Assembly: GCF_000743715.1 (NCBI RefSeq)
Contig: NZ_JQEY01000022.1
Location: 1 to 45,532, forward strand
From: Palleronia rufa
GTDB lineage: Bacteria > Pseudomonadota > Alphaproteobacteria > Rhodobacterales > Rhodobacteraceae
Length of the DNA stretch: 45,532 bases
Direction: 5' to 3'
The notes under the pieces: model-generated
The model's database searches: none
What the model was told of the DNA's origin: nothing
The model's input: the letters and a program-made list of their open reading frames with translations, nothing else
Translations under genes and position numbers: made by a program
In this document: piece by piece, positions 7,412-15,559 of the stretch
Layout: every line of letters begins with the position of its first letter
Position numbering within the stretch: the first letter of the stretch is position 1

Positions 7412-7783
7412 ATGACCTACGCTCAACCGCAGACCAGGCGCCCGACATGGGTACGCCTCGGCCTCGGACTGATCCGCTACGCGCTCGCCGGGATCTTCAC
7501 CCTCTCCGGCGCTGCCAAGCTGATCCACGCCCCGCTGATGCTGTTGATCTTCTTGAACATGGGGACGGGCTACGGCTTCGCCTACCTCGTGGGTGGCCTC
7601 GAGATCCTCGGCGCGGCGATGCTGCTCTTTCCCGCGACGCTGGTGCCGGGCGCATGGCTCCTCGTCCTCGTCGCCGCGGGCGCGATCTGGACGCATCTCG
7701 CCCTCATCGGCGGCCCGGTCCTGCCGGCCGCGATCCTCCTGGCCCTCCTGGCCGCGATCATCTGGGAACGGAGTACGTCATGA
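7412..7783 (+). CDS. DoxX family membrane protein
   Basis: A 123-residue protein with four predicted membrane helices: LGLGLIRYALAGIFTLSGAA, MLLIFLNMGTGYGFAYLVGG, AAMLLFPATLVPGAWLLVLV and the last helix near LPAAILLALLAAIIW. The F-SGAAKL motif in the first helix is typical of DoxX/DoxD-like proteins, which are inner-membrane subunits linked to thiol or quinone redox chemistry. It lies 25 bases after the reductase-like gene with a good ribosome site (GGAAAGGACACC), and its stop overlaps the next start (ATGA). It is therefore probably cotranscribed with the redox enzymes. The substrate is not known. Confidence 0.85.
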   Translation: MTYAQPQTRRPTWVRLGLGLIRYALAGIFTLSGAAKLIHAPLMLLIFLNMGTGYGFAYLVGGLEILGAAMLLFPATLVPGAWLLVLVAAGAIWTHLALIGGPVLPAAILLALLAAIIWERSTS

Positions 7784-8955
7784 AGGATTCGGTTCAGAGA
7801 CCGCATGGCCGCCACCGGGTGCTCGTCCTGCAGGGCGGCGACGCGCTCGGCTCCTACCAGGCGGGCGTGTTCGAGACGTTGCATTCGGAGGGCTATGCGC
7901 CCGATTGGGTGGCCGGCACGTCTATCGGCGCCATCAACGCCGCGATCATCGCCGGGAACGCGCCCGAGGACCGGGTGCCGCACCTGCAGGCGTTCTGGAC
8001 GGCGATCTCCGCCAATGTCAGGGCGCTGCCCTCTGGCGGGGACCATCCGCAAATTCGCGCGGCCTACAATTCGGCAAGCGCCGCGACGGCGCTCGTGTTC
8101 GGGGCGCCCGGCATGTTCCGGCCGCGGATCGTGCCGAGCTGGGCCTTTCCCGGTCCGCCGGACCGGCTAAGCTACTACGACACCGAACCGCTCCGCGCCT
8201 CGCTTCTGGAGCTTGTCGACTTCGACCGGATCAATGCCGGAGAGACGCGGCTGAACCTCGGCGCGGTCAACGTGGCCACCGGAAACTTTCGCTACTTCGA
8301 CAGCGAGACCGACACGATCGGGCCCGAACATGTCATGGCCTCGGGCGCCCTTCCGCCAGGCTTCCCGGCGGTCGAGATCGACGGCGAGTTCTACTGGGAC
8401 GGCGGGCTGGTCTCCAACACGCCGCTCGAGCACGTGTTGGCCGAAGACCAGACGAACGACCTCATGATCTTCCAGGTCGATCTCTTCAGCGCCATCGGAG
8501 CAATGCCGCGCAGCATGCGCGCCGTCGAGGAGCGCAAGAAGGACATCCGCTATTCCAGCCGGACGCGGCTCAACACCGATCGCGGCCTCGAGAAGCATCG
8601 CGCCAAGGCCCTGGTCCGGCGCCCGCTGGACAAGCTGCCGCCAGAGCTCGTCGATGATCCGGATGTCGAGGCCCTGCGAGAGAAGAGTACCCAGCACAGC
8701 GTCACCATCGTCCAGCTCATCCATCGCGGGGTGATCCGCGAAGGGCAGTTCAAGGATTACGAGTTCTCGCGCCTGACGATGACCGAACACTGGGCGGCGG
8801 GCGAGGCGGATGCGCAGCGCACCCTTGCGCAGAAGGAGCGCTTCCTGAACGCCGCCGCGCCCGGCGAGATGCGGACCTTCGACGTCTCGCGCCCGGCGCC
8901 GCTTCAGCGGACGACCGATCCCGAGGCGCTCGATGTTCGGGAGGACGCGGAATGA
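7780..8955 (+). CDS. Patatin-like phospholipase (DUF3734-type C-terminus)
   Basis: The ATG at 7780 overlaps the doxX stop. The 391-residue protein opens with the patatin oxyanion loop GGDALGSYQAG (residues 19-29), where the usual third Gly is Asp. It has the nucleophile elbow GTSIG (Ser48) and the dyad DGG (Asp207). The C-terminal third (RYSSRTRLNTDRGLEKHRAK and after) looks like the DUF3734 region found behind many bacterial patatins. There is no signal peptide, so it should act on acyl ester lipids in the cytoplasm or at the inner membrane. A 120-base gap holding a GGAGG site separates it from the dehydrogenase gene. Confidence 0.88.
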   Translation: MKDSVQRPHGRHRVLVLQGGDALGSYQAGVFETLHSEGYAPDWVAGTSIGAINAAIIAGNAPEDRVPHLQAFWTAISANVRALPSGGDHPQIRAAYNSASAATALVFGAPGMFRPRIVPSWAFPGPPDRLSYYDTEPLRASLLELVDFDRINAGETRLNLGAVNVATGNFRYFDSETDTIGPEHVMASGALPPGFPAVEIDGEFYWDGGLVSNTPLEHVLAEDQTNDLMIFQVDLFSAIGAMPRSMRAVEERKKDIRYSSRTRLNTDRGLEKHRAKALVRRPLDKLPPELVDDPDVEALREKSTQHSVTIVQLIHRGVIREGQFKDYEFSRLTMTEHWAAGEADAQRTLAQKERFLNAAAPGEMRTFDVSRPAPLQRTTDPEALDVREDAE

Positions 8956-9075
8956 GCTGCACGGAGATTCTCGCCAAGCCGCCTGCAAAACCGCCCATGC
9001 GACGATCAACTGTAAAGTGCGCAATCAATCCCGGTCCCGTCCCGCGCGACGGGTCCACCGTCAGAGGAGGATGCC

Positions 9076-9861
9076 ATGACTCTCGAAGGAAAGACCGCGC
9101 TGGTCACCGGATCTACCAGCGGGATCGGCCTCGAGATCGCCGGACGAATGGCCGGCTTGGGAGCGTCAATCGTGCTCAACGGGTTCGGCGACAGCGGACA
9201 GATCGAGTGCGAGCGCCAGCTCCTTCAGGAGGAGCACGGGATCGCGGCCATGTATTCGCCGGCCGACATGAGCGATCCGGACCAGATCGCCCAGATGGTC
9301 GGCGCAGCGCTGGACCGGTTCGGGGCGATCGACATCCTGGTCAACAATGCCGGCATCCAGCATGTGGAAGATATCGAGACGTTCCCTCCGGAGGCCTGGG
9401 ACCGGATCATGGCGATCAACCTGACGGCGGCGTTCCACACAATCTGTCACGTCCTGCCCGGCATGCGCGAGGCTGACTGGGGGCGGATCGTCAACGTCGC
9501 ATCGGCCCATTCGCTCGTCGCCTCGCCGGGCAAGTCCGCCTACGTCGCCGCCAAGCACGGACTGTCCGGTCTGTCGAAGACCGTGGCGCTGGAGACGGCC
9601 GAGGACGGCATCACCTGTTACTGCATCTCGCCGGGCTATGTCCGCACGCCGCTCGTGGAGAAACAGATCCCCGAGACCGCGAAGGCACGCGGGATGACCG
9701 AGGATCAGGTCACGCGCGACGTCATCCTGGCGGCGCAGCCGACGAAGCAGTTCGTGACCGCCGAACAGGTCGCCGGAGCGGCGCTGTTCCTCAGGAGCCC
9801 TGACGCTGCCCAGATCACCGGTGCGAACCTGTCGGTCGATGGCGGATGGACCGCAGCATGA
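9076..9861 (+). CDS. bdhA: D-3-hydroxybutyrate dehydrogenase (SDR family)
   Basis: A 261-residue classical short-chain dehydrogenase preceded by AGAGGAGGATGCC. It has the NAD site TGSTSGIG (11-18), NNAG (90-93) and the catalytic Ser143, Tyr156 and Lys160 (YVAAK). The C-terminal region PGYVRTPLVEKQIPETAKAR with AAQPTKQFVT is diagnostic for 3-hydroxybutyrate dehydrogenase, which interconverts 3-hydroxybutyrate and acetoacetate with NAD. That links it to polyhydroxybutyrate or ketone-body use. It lies between a phospholipase and a mechanosensitive channel, and its stop overlaps the mscS start. Confidence 0.9.
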   Translation: MTLEGKTALVTGSTSGIGLEIAGRMAGLGASIVLNGFGDSGQIECERQLLQEEHGIAAMYSPADMSDPDQIAQMVGAALDRFGAIDILVNNAGIQHVEDIETFPPEAWDRIMAINLTAAFHTICHVLPGMREADWGRIVNVASAHSLVASPGKSAYVAAKHGLSGLSKTVALETAEDGITCYCISPGYVRTPLVEKQIPETAKARGMTEDQVTRDVILAAQPTKQFVTAEQVAGAALFLRSPDAAQITGANLSVDGGWTAA

Positions 9862-11516
9862 TCCGGGCGCGACCGGACCCGACCCGCCAAGTTGTGCGGA
9901 TCGCCCTCGGCTTTGTCCTGGCGCTCTCGACCTGGACGACAATCCCGGTCCTGGCATCCGCGCAGGTTCCCGGCCTGGGTGGCGTGGAGGCGGTCTCGGA
10001 AGACACTGCGACGCCGCCCGATCCCCTGGGTCGCGAGACACCGCGGGGGTTGGTGACAGGCCTCGTCTCGGCGCTCGCGGATGGCGACGCGGAGAAGATC
10101 CGGCGGTTCGTCGAGACGGACGCGGCCGGGTCCGTCGAGGACGCGCGCGCCGCGCTCGACCGGGCCGGAGAGGTCAGTCCATCCGCCGATCTCAGCCTCG
10201 TTCCCGAAGGCCGGCTCGACGACGGCCTCGACGCAGCCGTCGAGCGGATCGGTATGTTGCGGACCGGAACGAAGACCATACCGCTTCTCGCGCATCGGGT
10301 CGATCGCGACGGCCGTCGGATCTGGCTTCTATCCGCCGAAAGCTTCGAGACCCTGTCCGACTGGACAGCTCCGGCCGGTGGACTGGCCAACGAGGCCCGA
10401 AGCTGGACCGCGGCGCTCCCGGCGGGGCCGACGATCCTCGGCGTGCCAGCCCGCGACTGGGCGCTGATGGGCGCGTTCGCGCTCGCGGGCTACGCCCTCG
10501 CCTTCGGTCTCTTCCGCCTGCGCGGGCTGGTCGGGCGCCGGATCGCGTCGGAGCGGGGACCGAACCGGATGTCGCATTTCATCGCGGCGTCCGAGCCACC
10601 GCTGCGGCTGGCGCTGGCCGCGGCGATCTTCGGCTTCGGCGTCGGCTATCTCGGCGTGTCCGTCGTGGCGCGCTATCAGCTCATCTCCCTCGTCCAGATC
10701 GTCTTCTGGTTCGCGGGGTTGTGGTTCGCCTGGCGGCTGATCGACGCGCTGGCGGAAATCACGCTCGAGCGGATGTCGAACCGCGGCGCGATCACGGCCT
10801 ATTCGGTCGTCACGCTGGCCGCGCGGGTGGCGAAGGTGCTCTTCGCGGCGATCTTCTTCACCTTCGCATTGCGGGCCTTCGGAATCGACATTACCGCGGG
10901 GCTTGCCGCGCTCGGGATCGGCGGCCTGGCCTTCGCCTTTGGCGCGCAGAAGCTCGTGGAGAACCTGATCGGCTCGGTCACGCTGATCGCCGACCGCCCG
11001 GTCCGCGTCGGTGACTTCTGCCGCTTCGGCGAGACGCTCGGCACGGTCGAGGAGATCGGCATCCGGTCCACCAAAATCCGCACGCTGGGCCGCACCATCG
11101 TCACGGTGCCGAACGGCGAGTTCTCGTCGCTGCACCTGGAGAACTTCACGCGCCGCGACGTCTTCCACTTCCACCACACGATCGGCGTGCGCTACGAGAC
11201 CAGCCCCGATCAGATGCGCGAGCTTCTCTGGCGGCTGCGTCAGATGCTGCTCGAGCGTCCCAGTGTCGATGCCGACCCGGCGCGGGTGCGGTTCATCAGC
11301 TTCGCGGCCTACTCGCTCGACGTCGAGATCTTCGCCTATATTCATGCCGAGGACTGGAACGGCTACCTGGAAATCCAGGAGGCGCCGATGCTCGACTGCA
11401 TGGACATCGTCGAGATGTGCCGCACCGGCTTCGCCTTTCCGTCACAAACGGTCTATCTCGGACGCGACGGTGGTCGAACTTCGGTCATGGCCGGGGCGCG
11501 CGAGGCCGCCGAATGA
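9858..11516 (+). CDS. MscS-family mechanosensitive ion channel
   Basis: The ATG at 9858 overlaps the dehydrogenase stop (ATGA); an in-frame ATG at 9846 is less likely. The 552-residue protein has a signal peptide (ALGFVLALSTWTTIPVLASA), a periplasmic domain of roughly 130 residues, then four or five membrane helices. The last is the pore helix ITAGLAALGIGGLAFAFGAQ, followed by the MscS beta domain (GTVEEIGIRSTKIRTLGRTI, VTVPNGEFSS) and a C-terminal cage domain. It belongs to the larger YbdG/YnaI-like class rather than to the short MscS. The role is release of solutes on membrane tension, at the inner membrane. The cage domain ends near residue 530. Confidence 0.9.
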   Translation: MIRARPDPTRQVVRIALGFVLALSTWTTIPVLASAQVPGLGGVEAVSEDTATPPDPLGRETPRGLVTGLVSALADGDAEKIRRFVETDAAGSVEDARAALDRAGEVSPSADLSLVPEGRLDDGLDAAVERIGMLRTGTKTIPLLAHRVDRDGRRIWLLSAESFETLSDWTAPAGGLANEARSWTAALPAGPTILGVPARDWALMGAFALAGYALAFGLFRLRGLVGRRIASERGPNRMSHFIAASEPPLRLALAAAIFGFGVGYLGVSVVARYQLISLVQIVFWFAGLWFAWRLIDALAEITLERMSNRGAITAYSVVTLAARVAKVLFAAIFFTFALRAFGIDITAGLAALGIGGLAFAFGAQKLVENLIGSVTLIADRPVRVGDFCRFGETLGTVEEIGIRSTKIRTLGRTIVTVPNGEFSSLHLENFTRRDVFHFHHTIGVRYETSPDQMRELLWRLRQMLLERPSVDADPARVRFISFAAYSLDVEIFAYIHAEDWNGYLEIQEAPMLDCMDIVEMCRTGFAFPSQTVYLGRDGGRTSVMAGAREAAE

Positions 11517-12595
11517 AGCGGCGCGACCTTCTCTCCGGCCTCGGGGCCATGACCGCTCTCGGCGGCTGCGCATCGGCCGCACCGCCGGTGCTGCGGCGGG
11601 CAAGCGAGCCGTTGATTCCATCGCTCCGGATGCCGGCGGACGCGTCGTTCGAGACCTGGGCCCGGCACCTCCACCTGCCGACGATGCGCGGGCGGCCCGT
11701 TATCCTGGCGCTGTCGGGCGGGGGCGAGGACGGGGCCTTCGGCGCGGGGGTGCTTTCGGGATGGTCGGAGACGGGCCGGCGTCCGACCTTCGATCTGGTC
11801 ACCGGCATCTCCACCGGCGCGCTGATGGCGCCCTTCGCCTTCCTCGGGCCGTCGCAGGATCTCGAACTGCGCCGCATCTACACGAGCTACGGCGAGGAGG
11901 ACATCCTGCGCCGCCGCATCCCCGGCGGTCTCGTCTCCGACTCGCTCGCCTCGTCCGCGCCGATGCGGACGCTGATCGCGCGGCACCTGTCCGACCCGGT
12001 GATCGCCCGGGTGGCCGAGGAACACAGCAAGGGCCAGCGCCTATTCGTCGTCACCTCGAACCTCGACACGGGGCGCCCTTGGGTCTGGGACATGGGCGCG
12101 ATCGCAGCCGCCGGGCGAAACGATCTCTTCCGCGGCGTGACGCTCGCCTCGGCCAGCATTCCGGGGCTCTTCCCGCCGGTGACGATCCGGATCGGCGACG
12201 TCGCCGAGACCCATGTGGATGGCGGCGTGAACATGCAGCTCCTGGCCGTGCCGGAGGCCGCCTTCGCCAATCTCGCCGCGACGACCGGGCGAGGCGGGCA
12301 TCTCTACATCCTCGTCAACAACACGCTCGAGCCGCCGCCTACGCCGGTATCGCGGCGGGCGATCCCGATCATGCAGCAGACCTTCACCACGATGGTCCGC
12401 GCCCAGGCGGCCCAGGCGGTGGCCAGCGCCGGCCGCTACGCCGCCCGGACCGGCATGGACTTCTCCGTCGCCACGATCGGGCGCGATTTCGACACGCCGT
12501 GGGACCCGTCGAACCGCTTCGACCCGGCCTATATGCGCGCGCTCTTCGCCTATGGCCGGAAACGGGCCGCGACGGGGCAGGTCTGGTCGGGATAG
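11513..12595 (+). CDS. Patatin-like phospholipase, exported lipoprotein
   Basis: The ATG at 11513 overlaps the mscS stop. Residues 1-19 form a lipoprotein signal with a twin-arginine look (KRRDLLSG) and the lipobox LGGC (Cys19), so the mature enzyme should be membrane-anchored in the periplasm. Patatin motifs are complete: GGGEDGAFGAG (69-79), GISTG with nucleophile Ser100, and DGG with Asp236. It is unrelated in detail to the cytoplasmic patatin at 7780, which suggests that one works inside and one outside the inner membrane. It is the last gene of the overlapping series, and an 8-bp perfect hairpin follows at once. Confidence 0.88.
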   Translation: MKRRDLLSGLGAMTALGGCASAAPPVLRRASEPLIPSLRMPADASFETWARHLHLPTMRGRPVILALSGGGEDGAFGAGVLSGWSETGRRPTFDLVTGISTGALMAPFAFLGPSQDLELRRIYTSYGEEDILRRRIPGGLVSDSLASSAPMRTLIARHLSDPVIARVAEEHSKGQRLFVVTSNLDTGRPWVWDMGAIAAAGRNDLFRGVTLASASIPGLFPPVTIRIGDVAETHVDGGVNMQLLAVPEAAFANLAATTGRGGHLYILVNNTLEPPPTPVSRRAIPIMQQTFTTMVRAQAAQAVASAGRYAARTGMDFSVATIGRDFDTPWDPSNRFDPAYMRALFAYGRKRAATGQVWSG

Positions 12596-12614
12596 CGTTC
12601 CGACAACGGAACGC
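12595..12614 (+). terminator. Hairpin at the end of the redox/lipid operon
   Basis: GCGTTCCG, loop ACAA, CGGAACGC is a perfect 8-bp stem starting on the last base of the patatin stop codon. There is no T-run. The same GTTCCG/CGGAAC core recurs at 3435-3460 and 4317-4338, so it may be a protein-binding site instead of, or as well as, a terminator. Confidence 0.5.
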
Positions 12615-12737
12615 GGCGTCTCCATCCTAGTCGTTTTCCGCAAGGCGCGCCCTCGGTAAACTTCAGGAAACGCGGGACCGAGCGATCCTGCATTGCCGTC
12701 CCGGCCTTCCATCGCTCGGTTCGATCAAGGAGGAGCT

Positions 12738-13928
12738 ATGAGACATCCGTTTATCCATACCGCGCCGTCCCGGCTTGCCGCCGCGTTCGTCCTGCTCGGC
12801 GGGGCGGCATTCGCGCAGGAGACGCCGACGGCGCCCGAGGCGATGAATGTCGAGCAGATCTCCACCCATATGGGCGAGATGACCTATCCGATCGACAGCC
12901 CCGCGGATGTCGACGACAGCCTGATCTTCGAGCCGTTCCAGTCCATGGGCGACATGTTCGGCCGCGACGACGTGGTCTACCTCATGCGGCACGGCCCGAC
13001 CGACTGGTCGAAGCTCGACGAATACGAGGTCGCGCCGACCGACTGCGCCAACCAGCGGATCATGAGTCCCGAGGGCCGCGCGAACATGCGCGATCTGGGC
13101 GCGCTGATGGCCGTGAACGACATCCTGCCATCGCAGATCGTGGTCAGCGAATGGTGCCGCAACCAGCAGACGGTCGCCGAGTTTCTGACCGGCATCGGAC
13201 GGGTCGACGCCACGGCGCCCGAGACGATGCCCGTCGAGACGGATGGCAATCTGAACCTGCTCCTGTCGCTTCAGGGCGCGCCGGATGTGACCGACCTGCG
13301 GGCCCGCATTTCGAACTGGCAGGGCGACCCGGACCGCGACCGACCGTTGCTGTTGATCTCGCACTTCACCAATATCGAGGAGCTCACACAGTTCCGGGTC
13401 TTCGAAGGCGAGATCGTCGTCATCGATCCCAAGCGCGACAACCGTGTGCTGGGCTATCTCCGGCTGCGCTCGGCCGGGCCGGATGTGGGCCATTTCGCGG
13501 AAACGCTGGAATCCGAGCTGGTCGCGGACGACCGGGCGCTCGACATGGTCGGCCGCTACTACGACGCGCTCAATACCAACGACGCGGCGATGCTCGACCA
13601 GGTCCTGTCGGATCGCTGGGTGGTCCACGGCGTCGCCGAACGCCAGTCCGGGGGCGAGCGGGACACGTTTCTCGATTATGTCGCCGACCTGCGCAGTGCG
13701 CTCGACGGTGCCCGGTTCGACGTTCAGGACATCCATGTCGCGAGCGGTGTGGTGACCGTCATCGGCAAGGTCGAGGGCAGGCATACCGGCCCCCTGTTCG
13801 GCGTCGCGCCCACGGGACGCGACGTGTCCTTCGACGGGATCGCCGTCCACCGGATCGAGGACGGGCGAATCGTCGAGACCTGGCAGATGGCCGACCGCCT
13901 GGACCTGCTGCGCCAGATCGGCGGGTAG
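12738..13928 (+). CDS. Secreted histidine phosphatase-like / SnoaL-like two-domain protein
   Basis: A 396-residue protein with ribosome site AAGGAGGAGC and an N-terminal signal peptide ending AFAQE. Residues of about 65-255 look like a histidine phosphatase: VVYLMRHGPTDW carries the RHG box (Arg84, His85, Gly86), SEWCRNQQTVAEF follows, and LLISHFTNIEE matches the second catalytic His region. Residues of about 265-396 form a SnoaL-like/NTF2-fold domain (ALDMVGRYYDALNTNDAAML to GIAVHRIEDGRIVETWQMAD). I have not met this combination. The phosphatase half is probably periplasmic and its substrate is unknown. It follows the lipoprotein patatin after a 142-base gap, so it may have its own promoter. 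Confidence 0.8.
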   Translation: MRHPFIHTAPSRLAAAFVLLGGAAFAQETPTAPEAMNVEQISTHMGEMTYPIDSPADVDDSLIFEPFQSMGDMFGRDDVVYLMRHGPTDWSKLDEYEVAPTDCANQRIMSPEGRANMRDLGALMAVNDILPSQIVVSEWCRNQQTVAEFLTGIGRVDATAPETMPVETDGNLNLLLSLQGAPDVTDLRARISNWQGDPDRDRPLLLISHFTNIEELTQFRVFEGEIVVIDPKRDNRVLGYLRLRSAGPDVGHFAETLESELVADDRALDMVGRYYDALNTNDAAMLDQVLSDRWVVHGVAERQSGGERDTFLDYVADLRSALDGARFDVQDIHVASGVVTVIGKVEGRHTGPLFGVAPTGRDVSFDGIAVHRIEDGRIVETWQMADRLDLLRQIGG

Positions 13929-13970
13929 GACGCCGCCGCGCTTCGCACGGATGACGAAAGGAGAGCTCCG

Positions 13971-14597
13971 ATGGTCGATCTGATCGTTTTCGCCACGGTG
14001 GGGATCGTCCTGCTCGCCAATCTGCGTGCGGGTTTCCCCGCGGCGCTCGGGTTGTCGGCCATTCTCGCGGCGGCGATCGGGATCGGCCTCTGGCAGGACG
14101 ATCGGAGGGTCCTCATCGCCGCGCTGGGAGTCTGGGCCGCGATCGTGCTGCTTGCCACAGTCCTCTCGCGGCGTCTCGGACGCCCTGGCACAATATCGCG
14201 CGCAGCCGGTGCCGGGCTCGGACTGCTGCAGGGGGCAGTGGCGATCGTGATCGTAGCGGGTGGCGCGCAGACCCATGACATGATGGCGGCCAGCGCCCTG
14301 CCATCGGCCCGCGCCTATCCCGCCATCCACGCCGCCGGCCGCCGGATCGAGCACGATCTTCTGTCCTATCCGTCGCCCGCCGGGCCCGAGGAGGACGCGA
14401 GGGCGCCCGCGCGGCCGCCCCCCCCGTCGCCTGGGCCGAGGCGCGGCCCTGGGACGGCACCATCCTGCGGGTCCTCAACGGCACCGTCCGCGCCGCCGAA
14501 CGCGCGCCGCTCGGCTTCGAGGTCGATGGCCAGGTCGAGAGCGTCGAGGTCGAGATCGGCGACCATTTCGCCCGAGGCGATGTTCTGGCGACGGTGA
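13971..14597 (+). CDS. CvpA-like small membrane protein, C-terminus uncertain
   Basis: A ribosome site AAAGGAGAGCTCCG precedes the ATG. Residues 1-100 hold about four hydrophobic helices (LIVFATVGIVLLANL, LSAILAAAIGIGLW, VLIAALGVWAAIVLLATVLS, GLLQGAVAIVIVAGG) and end SALPSARAYPAI, a layout close to CvpA-family proteins. After about residue 130 the translation is Pro/Arg/Ser-rich and runs out of frame over the HlyD-like sequence, beginning at a run of eight C (14418-14425). One more C would join this gene in frame to the HlyD sequence, and the true end cannot be decided from the sequence alone. Confidence 0.55.
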   Translation: MVDLIVFATVGIVLLANLRAGFPAALGLSAILAAAIGIGLWQDDRRVLIAALGVWAAIVLLATVLSRRLGRPGTISRAAGAGLGLLQGAVAIVIVAGGAQTHDMMAASALPSARAYPAIHAAGRRIEHDLLSYPSPAGPEEDARAPARPPPPSPGPRRGPGTAPSCGSSTAPSAPPNARRSASRSMARSRASRSRSATISPEAMFWRR

Positions 14598-14997
14598 ATG
14601 CGAGCACCCTTAGCATCCAGCTCGACGAACGGCATTCGGCGCTGATCGAAGCGGACGCCAATCTGACGGAGGCGCAACAGGAATTCGATCGGCAGACCGA
14701 ACTCTACCAGCGTGGCGTCACCCCAGAAGCGCGGGTCGAGGACGCGGCGGCTAGGCTCGACAGCGCCCGATCGCGGTTCGCGGTCGCGAAGAGCGGCATC
14801 GAGCAGGCGCGCGACCGGCTGAAGGACGCGACACTGCTCGCCCCCTACGGCGGTCGTGTCGCCGCGCGCCTGATCGAACCGTCGCAACTGGTGCGCGCGG
14901 GCGAACCCGCCTTCGAGATCCAGGGCGACGGCGGCGGCTACGAGATCGAGGTGACGATCCCTGAGACGCTGATCTCCAAGGTCGAGATCGGGTCCAG
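14426..14997 (+). pseudogene. HlyD-family membrane-fusion (efflux adaptor) protein, truncated
   Basis: The frame from 14426 reads VAWAEARPWDGTILRVLNGT, then APLGFEVDGQVESVEVEIGD with GDVLATVNA, a biotinyl-lipoyl-like half-motif. A coiled-coil hairpin follows (EADANLTEAQQEFDRQTELY to SGIEQARDRLKDATLLAP), then the second lipoyl half YGGRVAARLIEPSQLVRAGE. This is the order of a periplasmic adaptor of an RND or ABC efflux system. At about 14997, after VEIGS, the sequence changes to antisense tniB, so the membrane-proximal domain and any pump gene are gone. No start codon is evident upstream. It is a remnant. Confidence 0.8.
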
Positions 14998-15554
14998 GCG
15001 TCCTTCGTTCCGAGGGCGACGATCGGGATACGCAGATCGTTTCCGAGATACCGCAGCAGCCCCAGAAGCTCGCGTTGCCGCGAAGAGGAAACGCAAAGCA
15101 CGTTGTGCAGCTCGTCGATGAGCAGCAAGCGGACCTCGCAGGCGCGCATCAGGTTGAGCGCGATCGCGCCGCGCCTGTCCGCCGTGTGCATCTGTCCGAC
15201 CGGCGCACCCAGACTGTCCAGAAGGAGGGCGTGGAAACGGTTCGCGGTTGCGTCGGGCGGCATCTGCACCGACAGGACCGGAACGATCTGCCGGTCCCCC
15301 TCGGCCGACGTATAGCGGGCGTGCTGGCGCAGGAATTTCTCGGCGATCGTGGATTTGCCGTTGTTGCTGGGGCCGACCAGCAGCATGCTCTCGGGTCGCA
15401 CGCGCCCCGCCTGGGTGGCGAGAAGCAGATCCATCCGATCGAGGGCGCTCACCGCACGGGTGTAACCGATCCAGCTATCGGACCGCAGACATGCCAGCCG
15501 GTCTTCCGGTGGCAGCTCCGCAATGCGGCGTGCGTCGAGGCGAAGGTGATCCAT
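14998..15554 (-). pseudogene. tniB: TniB-like AAA+ ATPase, C-terminally truncated
   Basis: From the ATG at 15554, six bases after the tniA stop, the protein reads MDHLRLDARRIAELPPEDRL. It contains the Walker A LLVGPSNNGKST, the Walker B VRLLLIDELHN and sensor-region wording LRYLGNDLRIPIVALGTKDA. This matches TniB, the ATPase that activates TniA target capture. About 185 residues remain of roughly 300; the match stops after GTKDA at 14998, where the HlyD remnant begins in antisense. The protein lacks the lid and C-terminal part and should be inactive. Confidence 0.85.
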
Positions 15555-15559
15555 GCCAA

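Noticed and set aside
10329-11345. A 338-residue minus-strand frame under mscS
   Set aside because: The plus-strand MscS protein has membrane helices and the family beta domain; the minus frame is charged and has no motif.
12663-14354. A 563-residue minus-strand frame under the histidine-phosphatase gene
   Set aside because: It is antisense to a gene with a signal peptide, a ribosome site and an RHG motif. The composition is that of a shadow frame.
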